Shown here piece after piece: positions 36,565 through 45,883 of a stretch of 64,000 nt of DNA; positions within the stretch are counted from its first letter, which is position 1; each line of letters begins with the position of its first letter. The notes under the pieces are model-generated. The model searched no databases, was not told where the DNA came from, and saw only the letters and a list, made by a program, of their open reading frames with translations. The stretch is from positions 620,001 to 684,000 of the forward strand of contig NZ_JABFTX010000001.1 in assembly GCF_021404305.1 (NCBI RefSeq). Reading direction: 5' to 3'. The DNA comes from Billgrantia ethanolica. GTDB taxonomy: Bacteria > Pseudomonadota > Gammaproteobacteria > Pseudomonadales > Halomonadaceae. Made by a program: the position numbers and the translations under genes.

Positions 36565-37044
36565 ATGTGCGCGCGTATCGCCTCGCCTTGTGTGGGGCTC
36601 TGTTCGACGACGCTGGGCGACCCGATATGTCGCGGTTGCCAGCGAACGGATAGCGAGATCGGCGAATGGATGGCCCTCACAGCCGAGCAGCGCAGCCTGC
36701 GCATGGCGCAACTGGATAGCCTGCGTGAGCGAGTGGCCGGGCGCTTTCTGCAGGTCGACGACGAGGCCATGCTGGAGGCGCAGCTGCGCCGCTACCGCAT
36801 TCGCTTTCGCCCGGAGCAGCCGCCCTTGTCGCGGGCGGTGGAACTGTTGCGGGTCGGCCGCGATCGTATCCGCGACCTGTCGCGCTATGGCCTGAAGCCT
36901 CTGGAGTGTGTCGCCGGACTCAGTGCGGCGGAGCTCTATGCCCGCCTGGGCGAGCGCTTGCTCGAGGCTGCCGGCGAGCGTGAGGCCTCGAGCAGATCCT
37001 CGCCGCTTCCCCATGATTCGCACGACCAGGAGTACCGAGCCTGA
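36565..37044 (+). CDS. DUF1289 domain protein
   Basis: The 159-residue protein has an N-terminal DUF1289 domain with four conserved cysteines in SPCVGLCSTTLGDPICRGC (about residues 7-25), followed by GWM-like EIGEWMALT. The four cysteines probably bind metal. Beyond residue 60 the family similarity ends; a helical Arg-rich region (LRRYRIRFRPEQPPLSRAVE) and a Ser-rich tail follow. The function is unknown. The start at 36565 follows AAGGGAGAG. It ends 3 nt before miaE, and coupled translation suggests a shared role, perhaps in RNA or metal-cofactor chemistry (inference only). Confidence 0.75.
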   Translation: MCARIASPCVGLCSTTLGDPICRGCQRTDSEIGEWMALTAEQRSLRMAQLDSLRERVAGRFLQVDDEAMLEAQLRRYRIRFRPEQPPLSRAVELLRVGRDRIRDLSRYGLKPLECVAGLSAAELYARLGERLLEAAGEREASSRSSPLPHDSHDQEYRA

Positions 37045-37047
37045 ACC

Positions 37048-37680
37048 ATGTCCGAGACTCTCGAAGCGCCCCATGACGTCGAGCTGCCGCCGAGCCTGCT
37101 CGCCTTTCTCGCCTGCCCCACGCCCGATGCGTGGGTCGAGTGGGCGCTGAAGAACCCCGATCTGCTGCTCATCGACCACGCCCAGTGCGAGAAGAAGGCC
37201 GCTTCCACGGCGATGAGCCTGCTCTATCGCTATGTCGACCAACCCCTGCTGCTGTCCAAGATGTCGCAGCTCGCCCGCGAGGAGCTGCTGCACTTCGAGC
37301 AGGTGGTCAAACTGATGGAAGCGCGCGGCATCGAATACCGCCATTTGAGTGCATCACGCTATGCCGAAGCGCTACGCAGCCACGTTCGCCCTCAAGAACC
37401 GGAGAGACTTGTCGATATCCTCATCATCGGGGCATTCATCGAGGCGCGAAGCTGCGAACGCTTCGCCAGGCTGATACCCCACCTCGATCCCGAACTGGCC
37501 CGATTCTATCGCTCGCTGGTCAAGTCAGAGGGCCGGCATTTCGAGGATTACCTGATGCTGGCCCGGCATCTTGCGAAAGATCCCATTGACAAGCGGGTGG
37601 ATTTCTTTGCCGAATGCGAAGCACAACTAATAGTCACGCCGGACACGGCGTTTCGTTTCCATAGTGGCGTGCCGGCCTGA
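37048..37680 (+). CDS. miaE: tRNA 2-methylthio-N6-isopentenyl adenosine-37 hydroxylase
   Basis: MiaE is a non-heme diiron monooxygenase that hydroxylates the isopentenyl group of ms2i6A37 in tRNA, using O2. The 210-residue protein has the ferritin-like four-helix pattern and the ligands: Glu in HAQCEKKAASTAMSLLYRY, REELLHFEQV with Glu and His, then EARSCERFARL and EGRHFEDYLML. The length and motifs match the family. It follows the DUF1289 gene after 3 nt; the large regulator gene begins 30 nt later, so the three may share a transcript. Confidence 0.92.
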   Translation: MSETLEAPHDVELPPSLLAFLACPTPDAWVEWALKNPDLLLIDHAQCEKKAASTAMSLLYRYVDQPLLLSKMSQLAREELLHFEQVVKLMEARGIEYRHLSASRYAEALRSHVRPQEPERLVDILIIGAFIEARSCERFARLIPHLDPELARFYRSLVKSEGRHFEDYLMLARHLAKDPIDKRVDFFAECEAQLIVTPDTAFRFHSGVPA

Positions 37681-37710
37681 CGCCGCCACTTTGCCATGCA
37701 GGGTTCCGTC

Positions 37711-40700
37711 ATGCAGGACGCTTCAGATATCGTGCAGAACAGTGAGTGTGAGCAGCTGGCGTTGTTCGGCCAGTTCTCGCTGGCACTGGGTGATGACGTA
37801 CTGACCCAGTTCAGCTACGACAAGGTCAAGGCGCTGCTGGTCTATCTTCTGCTACACCACCAACCGGTCAACCGGGCCAGCCTGGCCGAACTGCTGTGGC
37901 CCGACCAGGGGCTCTCGTCCGGTCGTACCAACCTGCGTCACGCCCTCCACTGCCTGCGGCAATCTCTGGGCGAGGAAGCGGAGCGCGTGCTGGTCGTGTC
38001 ACGCCAGACCATCGCCTTCCGACGGCCGGACAGCTGGCGCTTCGACCTGCATGAGCTGCAGCAACTGCTGGAAGGCGAGCAGGACGTGGAGACGCTTCAG
38101 TATCTGCTGCGGCGCTACCGCGGCGATCTGGTGGAGGAGCTGCAGCTGCCGGCCTGTACCGAATTCCAGCGCTGGCTGGTGCAGTTGCGCAACGAGTGGC
38201 GCCAGCGTGTGATTCGTTTCGCCGAAGGCGTGCTCGAGCGCCACGATGACGTGCCCGACACCCTGCTGCAGACCCTCGTCAGCCGTTTTTCCGGCTATGG
38301 CCCGTTCCACGAGCGGCTGGTACGCCAGCTTGCCGAGCAGGGCCAACTGGCCGCTGCCCATGAGCAGTACAACGCCTACCTGCAGCTGCTGGCGCTCTCC
38401 GGGCAACAACCCGAACCCAATTTCCTGCAGCTGGCGCGCTACTGGTCGGACGGAGCTCCCGATCTCAAGAGCCTGTCGCCCCAGGGGGCCTTCTCGCGCA
38501 CCCTGGCCCACGGAAGTTCTCCGCTGCGTGAAGACGAGATTGAACAGCGTCAGCTGTCGGTAATGGCCATTCGGCTGCGGGTGAAGGGGGAGTTTTCCGC
38601 CCGTGACGAGACCCGCGCCTGCCTGGCGCTGCAGATCGAGCTGATGCGTTGGCTGGAGCAGCAATGCCATCACCTGGGCGGTTTCTGGCTGCCCGGTGCC
38701 ACTGGCGGGTTGGGGCTGGCCTGTTTCGGCACCCATGGGCCGGCCCATCAGCTTGCCGAGCTGGTGGCGCTCTACGAACACTGCCGCCGTGTGCTGCCCG
38801 ACGAGGTGAGCCGACACTGGAGCGGTGAGGACGAGCCCCCACGTATCGAACTTGCCGCCGGCCTCAACAGCGGGCGGGTGGTCTATCTGCCCGAACGCCA
38901 GTTGGTCGATCCGCTGGGGCAGGTGACTCAGGGCTCGCTGGAACTGATGAGCGCCGCCGAGGGCAGCGAACTGGTGATCTCCCAGGAGGCCAGTCAGCAC
39001 ATGCCGCCTGCGCTGGACCTGCAGCCGCGTCTCTCTTCGCGGCTGGTGGCGAGCGACGGTCGGGTGCGCCTGCGGGCGCTGGTGCTGGGCCATAACGAGG
39101 GCGGCCGCGATGCCATGCCGCCAAGCCTGGTGGGGCGCGAGTCGTCGCTGCGGGTGCTGCGCGATGCCCTGGCCCGGGCCGGCATCGGCCTGCGCCAGAG
39201 CGTGCTTGTACGCGGTGCCTCCGGCATGGGCAAGTCGGCCCTGATGGTCGGCTTCCGCCAGCTCGAGCTGAGCCGCGACGCCGCCATCTGCTGGCAGCCC
39301 ACCACACGGCTTTCCGTGCTGGAGCCCTACGGAGTGGCGCGCACGCTGTTGCGCTGGCATCTGGAAGGCAAGCTCGACCAGCCGTCACTCGAGGCGCTGG
39401 TCGCTCAGGTCGACCTGTCGCTGAGTGCGGAGCAGTTGGGTCTGCTCGAGGAGGCGCTGGGCGTCCGCGAGTCGCCCGAGGTGGCGCAGCTGGCCAAGAG
39501 CGGCGAGGCGGCCGACCTGGTGGTGGCTTTGCTGTGTCGCGTCATCGAGCGGCAGGCCATCGAGCGCACCCAGGTGCTGATGGTCGACGACCTGCAGTGG
39601 CTCGACGAGCCCTCCTTCCGTGTCCTGGCAGGGCTGCAGGCTCGCCTGCCGATCAACTGCGCCTTCCTGCTGGTGGCCAGTCATCATGGCCGCGAGGCGC
39701 TGCCGACCCGGCTGCACTGGGACCAGCAGATCACCCTGGGGCATCTCGATGCCATGCAGTCGTCACGCTTGCTGTCGCAGCTGGCCCGACGTTACCGGCT
39801 GCATCTCAGCCCACGGCTGCGCGGACAGATCATCGAGCGCTGTGACGGCGTGCCGCTGTACATGCAGGAGATCTGCCGGCGTCTGGAGATGGATCGGCGC
39901 GAGGGGCGCATGGTGCATCTCGATGAGCTGCCCAGAGGCCTGCTGGGTCTGCTCGCCGGACGCATCGACCAGCTCGACGGCGACCGCGAAGTGGCGCATG
40001 TCGCCGCGGTGCTGGGGCGTCGCTTCCGGCTCGATTTCCTCGCCGAATGCAGCGGCTGGGATATGACCCAGCTCAATCGCGCGCTGGAGCAGATGCGCCG
40101 TCTGGAGATCATCGAGCCGGCAGGCGGCGAGGGTGGCGGTCGGGAATATCAGTTCAGCCATCAGCTGCTGCAGGAGGCCGCTTACCTGTCCTGCCCGCGT
40201 GATGTGCGGGTGCGCATCCACCGCCAGGTTGTCAGCCTCATCGAGGAGCGCTTCCCGATGTGGATCGGTCGCCACCCGGGCGACTTCGCCACCCACCTGC
40301 GCCGCAGCGGCCACTATGCCCGCGGTGCGCGCTACTTCGAGCTGGCGGCGCGCGAAGCGCTCAAGGTCAGCGCCAATCGCACCGCGCTGAAGATGGCCGA
40401 CTTCGGTCTGGCCAGTCTGCGTCACGTGGAGAACCAGGCCGAGCGCGAGATCAGCCTGTTGACCGTGCGGGGTCAGGCCGCCTTTGCCCTGGAGGGCCAC
40501 GGTTCGCCGACCGCCCATGAAAGCTTCGTCCGCGCCCGCGAGCTGCTGGTACAGCATGAGGGCTGTCACGCCGAGGACGCCGAAGACCTGGAGCAGGCCT
40601 TCCTGGTCAAATGGGGCCTGTGGGTGGGCTGCAGCCAGCGTCACGCCCATGCCGACGCTTTCTCCCTCGCCGCCAGCCTGGCGACGATCGCCGGCAAGCT

Positions 40701-41646
40701 CGAAGATCCTCGCTATCAGCGTCTGGCCGATTACGCGCGGGCCAACTGCGAATACTGGGCCGGGCGCATTCGTCAGGCCTTCGAACATCTCGACGAGATC
40801 GCCCCGCTCGAGCAGCCGATGATGATCGAATGGCTGCCGTTCTCCGAACACCCCCAGGTGGCGGCGGCCTGTTTCCAGGGCTGGGCCATCTGCCTGCGCG
40901 GCGACTACCGGCGGGCCGAGCAGCAGGTCGAGTCGGCGATTCGCCTGGCCGAGCGTATCGGTCACCCCGGCTCGCTGGCCATGGCGCTGCTGTTTGCTGC
41001 CGCCCTCTATCGCCAGCTCGGTCACGTGCATCTGGCGGCTCGTCGCGCCGAGCAGGCCGTCGCTCTGACCGAGACGCCCGATCTTCATCTGTGGCAGGTG
41101 TCGGCCCAGGGCATCCTCGGCTGGCGCCGGGCGCTGTCGGGCGATCGTGACGGTCTGACCATGATGGAGCTGGCGCAGGAGGAACTGGGCGAAATCACCG
41201 GGCGCGACCGCTACCATCGCCCCAATCTGTGGTACAGCGATGCTTGCTTGGCTCTCGACGAGCTCAGCCGCGCCGAGGATTATCTCGATCAGTGCCTGAT
41301 GATTGCCCGCGAGCGCAGCACGCTGTTCGTCTCCGAGCTGGCGGTTCAGCTCGCCCATGTGCGCGATCGGCTGGGGCGCCCCAAGGAAGAAGTGAAGCTG
41401 CTGGTCGACCAGGCGCTGGAGTGCGCTCGCCAGCATGAGAACTGCCACCAGGAGCTGTGTGCGCTGGAGGCGTGGCTGACCCTCATCGACTGTCGTGACG
41501 AGCCAATGCGCGAGCAGTTCCGCTCCCTCCTGGACAGCGTGAGCCACAGCGATGCACCGGTACTGATTCGCTGGCGTACCTTGCTCGACCGTCCACTGCT
41601 GCAGGTGAGTGAAGCCAAGGACCGGGTGGTAGTAGGTAACGGTTAG
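37711..41646 (+). CDS. BTAD / degenerate-cyclase / AAA-ATPase / TPR regulator
   Basis: This very large protein has 1311 residues. About residues 12-100 form an OmpR-like winged-helix domain ([39 protein letters not shown]) and 105-245 a BTAD as in SARP/AfsR regulators. Residues 275-440 look like a class III nucleotide cyclase domain, but the metal-binding Asp positions are not conserved ([12 protein letters not shown] in place of the usual GDG loop), so it is probably inactive. An STAND/AAA-type ATPase follows, with Walker [11 protein letters not shown] (502-511) and Walker [12 protein letters not shown] (622-632). The rest is TPR-like helical repeats. The role is likely signal-dependent transcription control; target genes and ligand are unknown. 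The ATG at 37711 is chosen over 37696. Confidence 0.8.
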   Translation: MQDASDIVQNSECEQLALFGQFSLALGDDVLTQFSYDKVKALLVYLLLHHQPVNRASLAELLWPDQGLSSGRTNLRHALHCLRQSLGEEAERVLVVSRQTIAFRRPDSWRFDLHELQQLLEGEQDVETLQYLLRRYRGDLVEELQLPACTEFQRWLVQLRNEWRQRVIRFAEGVLERHDDVPDTLLQTLVSRFSGYGPFHERLVRQLAEQGQLAAAHEQYNAYLQLLALSGQQPEPNFLQLARYWSDGAPDLKSLSPQGAFSRTLAHGSSPLREDEIEQRQLSVMAIRLRVKGEFSARDETRACLALQIELMRWLEQQCHHLGGFWLPGATGGLGLACFGTHGPAHQLAELVALYEHCRRVLPDEVSRHWSGEDEPPRIELAAGLNSGRVVYLPERQLVDPLGQVTQGSLELMSAAEGSELVISQEASQHMPPALDLQPRLSSRLVASDGRVRLRALVLGHNEGGRDAMPPSLVGRESSLRVLRDALARAGIGLRQSVLVRGASGMGKSALMVGFRQLELSRDAAICWQPTTRLSVLEPYGVARTLLRWHLEGKLDQPSLEALVAQVDLSLSAEQLGLLEEALGVRESPEVAQLAKSGEAADLVVALLCRVIERQAIERTQVLMVDDLQWLDEPSFRVLAGLQARLPINCAFLLVASHHGREALPTRLHWDQQITLGHLDAMQSSRLLSQLARRYRLHLSPRLRGQIIERCDGVPLYMQEICRRLEMDRREGRMVHLDELPRGLLGLLAGRIDQLDGDREVAHVAAVLGRRFRLDFLAECSGWDMTQLNRALEQMRRLEIIEPAGGEGGGREYQFSHQLLQEAAYLSCPRDVRVRIHRQVVSLIEERFPMWIGRHPGDFATHLRRSGHYARGARYFELAAREALKVSANRTALKMADFGLASLRHVENQAEREISLLTVRGQAAFALEGHGSPTAHESFVRARELLVQHEGCHAEDAEDLEQAFLVKWGLWVGCSQRHAHADAFSLAASLATIAGKLEDPRYQRLADYARANCEYWAGRIRQAFEHLDEIAPLEQPMMIEWLPFSEHPQVAAACFQGWAICLRGDYRRAEQQVESAIRLAERIGHPGSLAMALLFAAALYRQLGHVHLAARRAEQAVALTETPDLHLWQVSAQGILGWRRALSGDRDGLTMMELAQEELGEITGRDRYHRPNLWYSDACLALDELSRAEDYLDQCLMIARERSTLFVSELAVQLAHVRDRLGRPKEEVKLLVDQALECARQHENCHQELCALEAWLTLIDCRDEPMREQFRSLLDSVSHSDAPVLIRWRTLLDRPLLQVSEAKDRVVVGNG

Positions 41647-41936
41647 TTGGTGGTGCCGCACTCGAGCAGGGCGATGCGCTGTAGCGCCTGAGTGCGGCTT
41701 TCACCGCACAGCTCGCGGTCGAAGGCGAAGCTCTCGCACACCTTGGGGCGGCGCGGGTCGTCGAACAGGCGACACAGGTTGCGCTCGTCGAGCTGGATAC
41801 AGCGCACCTGGGCCGGCTTGCCGTGGGGCATGCCGGGTATCGGCGAGCTGATCGAAGGCGCGATGCAGCAGGCACCGCAGCCTGGGCGGCATCCCGATTC
41901 CCGCCTTGCCGTCGACGCCTCGCTCCTCTGTCTCAC
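41643..41936 (-). CDS. YkgJ-family cysteine cluster protein
   Basis: The 97-residue protein has the metal-binding cysteine pattern of the YkgJ/Fe-Zn-chelating family: [20 protein letters not shown] near residues 14-33, then [18 protein letters not shown] and [15 protein letters not shown]. It probably binds zinc or iron; function unknown. It starts with GTG at 41936 and overlaps the end of the queD-like gene by 4 nt (GTGA), the last of four coupled genes. Its stop overlaps the end of the convergent BTAD gene by 4 nt. Confidence 0.8.
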   Translation of the reverse strand: MRQRSEASTARRESGCRPGCGACCIAPSISSPIPGMPHGKPAQVRCIQLDERNLCRLFDDPRRPKVCESFAFDRELCGESRTQALQRIALLECGTTN

Positions 41937-42778
41937 GGCTTGGCCTCGGCTATTGCACCCTTGTCGATTCCCTCGAAAGCCTGCACCCGGGTGGAGCTAC
42001 CCGTTTCCGCGGCGATCTGGCGCGCCAGCCACACGGCAATGTGCTCGATGGTGGTTGGGGTGTCGAGCACGAGGCAGCGCTCCAGCGGCAGGCGCAGCTG
42101 AAAGCGGCCCTGTTCGGCGCGGTAGCGGCTGGTCAGGCTGCGGCGCAGTTCCGGCTCGGGGTGAGTGACGATATCGGCTTGGTCTACCAGGTAACGGTCG
42201 TTCAGACGCTCCGCCCAGTGATCCTCCAGTGCCGGACAGCGCTGACCGCGCTGCCAGATGTGCAGGCGTGAGCGATGGCCGTGGGCGATGCGCTGGCAGT
42301 TGCCGGCGTGGTGCCTGAGGCCATGGCTGTAGGTATAGGCGGCGCCCTCGATGACCTCTGGGCGCAGACGCAGGCGGATGGCGCTGACCCGCGGCGGCGG
42401 ACGCTTCATCAGCTCATGGGCAAGGTGATCGGCAAGCCGCTCGGGCTCGATCTGCTGCCATGGTAGCAGGGTGAAAGCCTGGCGCGGTGCGCGAACTTCC
42501 ATGGCATAGGGCAGCGAGGCGCGTACGCAGATGCCTTCGCTGCACTCACTGACCTCGACGCCAGGGGCGCGGGTCGGCACCAGCAGCGTATGATCTGCGC
42601 TGACATCCAGGCGCGACTTGATCCACGGCTTGACGAGGCCGAAATCGAACAGCATGCCGTCTTCGCCGAGTTCGCCGTCGAGCTCCGCGTCGACGAACCA
42701 GCTGACGCCGATCAGGCCCCGCTGCGGGCACCACAGCGAAGAGTCGATTTGAGTCAGGCGGTTGACGAACAGTGTCAT
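41933..42778 (-). CDS. QueD-like protein with two fused T-fold halves
   Basis: This 281-residue protein is about twice the usual QueD length, which is near 120. QueD makes 6-carboxytetrahydropterin, the second step to preQ0. The N-terminal half (1-145) keeps [12 protein letters not shown] and SADHTLL, like the DF and LDH motifs of QueD, but lacks the zinc histidines. The C-terminal half (148-275) keeps Cys161 and the zinc motif HGH at 166-168, then [13 protein letters not shown] and a late Glu269, but lacks the LDH motif. The two halves therefore seem to complement each other. The start at 42778 overlaps the queE stop by 1 nt. I call it a preQ0-pathway enzyme, based on its operon. Confidence 0.75.
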   Translation of the reverse strand: MTLFVNRLTQIDSSLWCPQRGLIGVSWFVDAELDGELGEDGMLFDFGLVKPWIKSRLDVSADHTLLVPTRAPGVEVSECSEGICVRASLPYAMEVRAPRQAFTLLPWQQIEPERLADHLAHELMKRPPPRVSAIRLRLRPEVIEGAAYTYSHGLRHHAGNCQRIAHGHRSRLHIWQRGQRCPALEDHWAERLNDRYLVDQADIVTHPEPELRRSLTSRYRAEQGRFQLRLPLERCLVLDTPTTIEHIAVWLARQIAAETGSSTRVQAFEGIDKGAIAEAKP

Positions 42779-43422
42779 CAGTCGATCCCCGTGATCTTAT
42801 GTGTCTGCAGCGACAGGCGCCACATCGGGTGGGCCAGGCAGTAGGCCACGGTGGCGCTCACGTGCTCATCGTTGGCCGGCAGCACCGTGGTGTCCATGGG
42901 CTGCAGGAAGTGGTAACTGAAAGCGAGTTCGGCGAAACGTTCGGGCGGTGCCTCCGCCTGGGGGTAGACCAGCTTGAGTTCGTCACCCGCCGTCAGCGCC
43001 AGGGGCGTGGCGCCCTTGGGACTCACGCATAGCCAGTCGATGCCGGCCGGGGCGGGCAGGGTGCCGTTGGTCTCTACCGCCACCTCGAAGCCACGGGCAT
43101 GCATGGCGGCGATCAAGGCCGCATCGAGCTGCAGCAGCGGCTCACCACCGGTGAAGACCACATAGGGGGTCGCCACGCCGGCTGTGTCGGGCCAGAGCGC
43201 CGCCAAATGGTCGGCCAGGGCCTCGGCGCTGGCGAAGCGTCCGCCGTTCTGGCCGTCGGTGCCGACGAAGTCGGTATCGCAGAAGTGGCATGCCGCGTTC
43301 GGCCGGTCCTGCTCGCGCCCCGACCACAGGTTGCAGCCGCTGAAGCGGCAGAACACGCTGGCACGTCCGGCCCGCGCGCCTTCCCCCTGCAGCGAATAGA
43401 ACGCCTCCTTGACGTGATACAT
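42778..43422 (-). CDS. queE: 7-Carboxy-7-deazaguanine synthase (radical SAM)
   Basis: QueE converts 6-carboxytetrahydropterin to 7-carboxy-7-deazaguanine using SAM and a [4Fe-4S] cluster. The 214-residue protein starts [20 protein letters not shown]. Its cluster motif runs SGC, 14 residues, then CHFC, the Cx14Cx2C pattern known from one QueE group, rather than the standard Cx3Cx2C. VVFTGGEPLLQLD is the SAM-binding GGEP motif, and VETNGTLP and VSPKG are also family features. It overlaps queC upstream by 1 nt and the queD-like gene downstream by 1 nt, so the genes are translationally coupled. Confidence 0.94.
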   Translation of the reverse strand: MYHVKEAFYSLQGEGARAGRASVFCRFSGCNLWSGREQDRPNAACHFCDTDFVGTDGQNGGRFASAEALADHLAALWPDTAGVATPYVVFTGGEPLLQLDAALIAAMHARGFEVAVETNGTLPAPAGIDWLCVSPKGATPLALTAGDELKLVYPQAEAPPERFAELAFSYHFLQPMDTTVLPANDEHVSATVAYCLAHPMWRLSLQTHKITGID

Positions 43423-44132
43423 CAGACGCCTCCCCTGGCAAGGTCGGGTCGTGGCGCATCGACAGCATACTCGAGCGGGTCCGTCTGGCCATTGGCGGCA
43501 AAGGCCGCCAGACGTTCGCGGCAGCTGCCGCAGCGCCCGCAGGCCAGGGCTTCGCCGCGGTAGCAGGTCCAGGTCTTGGCGTAGTCGAGGCCCATGGCCA
43601 AGCCGTCGGCCAGGATCTCCGCCTTGCTGGCGCGCAGGTAGGGCGCATGGATCTCGACCGGCGAGAAATTGGCGATAGCGGCCACCGCGTTCATGGCTTC
43701 GACGAACGCGGGCCGACAGTCGGGATAGAGCACGTGATCGCCACCGTGGGCGCCATAGTCGACACGCTCGGCGCCAACGTTGACCGCCTTGGCGATGGCC
43801 AGCGAGAGCAAAATCATGTTGCGGTTGGGCACCACCGTGGCGGCGAGATTCTCCTCGCCGTAGTCACCCTCGGGCATGTCGCGGCTGGCATCGGTCAACG
43901 CCGAGTTGTCGATCAGACCGTGAATGGCGCGAATGTCGACCACCTGATGCGGCATGCCAAGCTCGGCACAGACGCGTGCCGCAATCTCGAGTTCGCGAGC
44001 GTGGCGCTGGCCATAGTCGAAGGAGAGGGCCGTGACGTTCAGGCCTTCGCGCAGGGCACGGTGGAGTACGGTATAGGAGTCCATGCCGCCGGAGTAGATC
44101 ACGACGGTGGCGCGTGGGGTCGCTTGGGTCAT
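43422..44132 (-). CDS. queC: 7-Cyano-7-deazaguanine synthase
   Basis: QueC uses ATP and ammonia to turn 7-carboxy-7-deazaguanine into preQ0, the precursor of queuosine in tRNA. The 236-residue protein has the PP-loop [14 protein letters not shown] near residues 15-28, [14 protein letters not shown], and the zinc-binding cysteines in [20 protein letters not shown] at about 191-210. The start at 44132 gives [19 protein letters not shown]; an upstream in-frame start adds residues without homology. First gene of the four-gene preQ0 operon; I find no preQ1 riboswitch in the 227-nt gap to trhP. Confidence 0.95.
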   Translation of the reverse strand: MTQATPRATVVIYSGGMDSYTVLHRALREGLNVTALSFDYGQRHARELEIAARVCAELGMPHQVVDIRAIHGLIDNSALTDASRDMPEGDYGEENLAATVVPNRNMILLSLAIAKAVNVGAERVDYGAHGGDHVLYPDCRPAFVEAMNAVAAIANFSPVEIHAPYLRASKAEILADGLAMGLDYAKTWTCYRGEALACGRCGSCRERLAAFAANGQTDPLEYAVDAPRPDLARGGV

Positions 44133-44359
44133 GGTAAGGCTCTGTATCGGAGAATTTGTCGCTCCCCGCCTGCGGCGGGGCACCGGGATCCGGTCCGGCG
44201 CGGCCCAGTCTACCGGTTGGAGCGAACGCTGGCCAGAGCCGCACCCACTTGCTAGACTTCCTGCCCCTCTATCTCAGCCCTGCGTTTCGCCGACAGCAAA
44301 GCGTTTTGTCGACAGCGGAAATGGCGCAGTGCTGCATCGTCCTGAAAACGGTGACTCCA

Positions 44360-45775
44360 ATGAAAGCTCCCGAACTGCTCTCCCCGGCGGGGACGTTCAA
44401 GAACATGCGCTACGCCTTCGCCTATGGCGCCGATGCTGTCTATGCTGGCCAGCCGCGGTATTCCCTGCGCGTGCGCAACAACGATTTCAAGGTCGAGAAC
44501 CTGCACAAGGGCATCGCCTATGCCCACGATCGGGGCAAGCAGTTCTACGTGGCCTCCAACATCGCGCCGCACAACAGCAAGCTGAAGACCTACCTGCGCG
44601 ACATGGAGCCGGTAATCGAAGCCGGCCCCGACGCCCTGATCATGTCCGACCCGGGCCTGATCATGATGATCCGCGAGCGCTGGCCGGAGCAGGTGATCCA
44701 TCTCTCCGTGCAGTCCAACGTGGTCAACTGGGCGGCGGCCAAGTTCTGGTACAAGCAGGGCGTCAGCCGCATCATCCTGTCGCGCGAACTCTCATTGGAA
44801 GAGATCGCCGAGATCCGTGCCGAGTGTCCGGAGCTGGAGATCGAGACCTTCGTCCACGGTGCGCTGTGCATCGCCTATTCGGGTCGCTGCCTGCTTTCCG
44901 GTTACTTCAATCATCGCGATCCCAACCAGGGCACCTGCACCAACGCCTGCCGCTGGAAGTACAACACCGTGGCGGCGGCCCAGGACGAGACCGGCGATCT
45001 GGTGCCGGCCAATTCCGCGGCGGCCCATGCGGCCAGCGGCGTGTGGACGCCCGGCCAGGGCGGGTTGATCGCGTCGGGCAGCGGCAGTGCGAACTACAGC
45101 ACGGCGACGGCCGGCGGTGTGGAAGGACAGGACGAGCTCTCGGCCTTGATCGAAGACGCCACTCGCCCCGGCGAGCTGATGCCGATCTTCGAAGACGAGC
45201 ACGGCACCTACATCATGAACTCCAAGGACCTGCGCGCGGTGCAGCACGTGCCCAGGCTCACCGAGATGGGCGTCACCTCGCTCAAGATCGAAGGGCGTAC
45301 CAAGTCGCACTACTACGTGGCGCGCACCGCCCAGGTCTATCGTCGTGCCATCGACGACGCCGTGGCCGGCCGGCCCTTCGACATGCGCCTGATGGACGAG
45401 CTCGACAACCTGGCCAACCGCGGTTACACCGAAGGGTTCTATCGCCGCCATGTCCACGACGAGTACCAGAACTACGAGCGCGGCAATTCGGTCGGGGTGC
45501 ACCAGCAGTTCGTCGGCGAGGTGACCGGTTACGACCCGGATCGCGGCATGCTGGAAGTCGAGGTCAAGAACCGCTTCGAAGTGGGCGATGGCATGGAGCT
45601 GATGCTGCCAGGCGGTAACCGTCGCTTCGTTCTCGAGCACATCGAGAACAAGCACGGCGAATCGGTCCAGGCAGCACCCGGCTCAGGCCATGTGGTGCGC
45701 ATTCCCGTGCCGGGCGAGGCTATCGCCCCGGAGCGCATCGAGTTCGCGCTGCTGATGCGTGACCTGCACGGGTAG
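44360..45775 (+). CDS. trhP: tRNA 5-hydroxyuridine hydroxylation protein (U32 family)
   Basis: This YegQ/TrhP-type member of the U32 'peptidase' family takes part in prephenate-dependent hydroxylation of U34 in tRNA. The 471-residue protein closely follows E. coli YegQ: MKAPELLSPAGTFKNMRYAF, DAVYAGQPRYSLRVRNNDF, FVHGALCIAYSGRCLLSGYF with one cluster-ligand Cys, and NQGTCTNACRWKYN with two more. FEDEHGTYIMNSKDL and LKIEGRTKSHYYVART follow. A Gly/Ser/Ala-rich stretch of about 55 residues (about 207-263) is longer and simpler than its E. coli counterpart. The divergent preQ0 operon also serves tRNA position 34. Confidence 0.9.
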   Translation: MKAPELLSPAGTFKNMRYAFAYGADAVYAGQPRYSLRVRNNDFKVENLHKGIAYAHDRGKQFYVASNIAPHNSKLKTYLRDMEPVIEAGPDALIMSDPGLIMMIRERWPEQVIHLSVQSNVVNWAAAKFWYKQGVSRIILSRELSLEEIAEIRAECPELEIETFVHGALCIAYSGRCLLSGYFNHRDPNQGTCTNACRWKYNTVAAAQDETGDLVPANSAAAHAASGVWTPGQGGLIASGSGSANYSTATAGGVEGQDELSALIEDATRPGELMPIFEDEHGTYIMNSKDLRAVQHVPRLTEMGVTSLKIEGRTKSHYYVARTAQVYRRAIDDAVAGRPFDMRLMDELDNLANRGYTEGFYRRHVHDEYQNYERGNSVGVHQQFVGEVTGYDPDRGMLEVEVKNRFEVGDGMELMLPGGNRRFVLEHIENKHGESVQAAPGSGHVVRIPVPGEAIAPERIEFALLMRDLHG

Positions 45776-45803
45776 GCGTCGCGGGACTTCACCGCATAGA
45801 CGA

Positions 45804-45830
45804 AAAAGGGCGGCCGATGGCCGCCCTTTT
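45804..45830. terminator. Terminator between trhP and the HDOD-GGDEF gene
   Basis: AAAAGGGCGGCC (45804-45815) pairs perfectly with GGCCGCCCTTTT (45819-45830) around a 3-nt loop. The A run and T run make it work in both directions, fitting its place between convergent genes. Confidence 0.9.
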
Positions 45831-45883
45831 CGTAGCCGTGTCGTATCGCACAGATCGAAATGCGCCAGTCGGGTGCCGCCCGC

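Noticed and set aside
39763..41661. Minus-strand open frame over the 3' half of the BTAD/AAA gene
   Set aside because: Shadow of the TPR-coding part; no domain and no ribosome site.
44133..44359. Possible preQ1 riboswitch before queC
   Set aside because: I looked for the short stem and the A-rich tail pairing to a C-rich loop upstream of queC on the minus strand and found nothing convincing.
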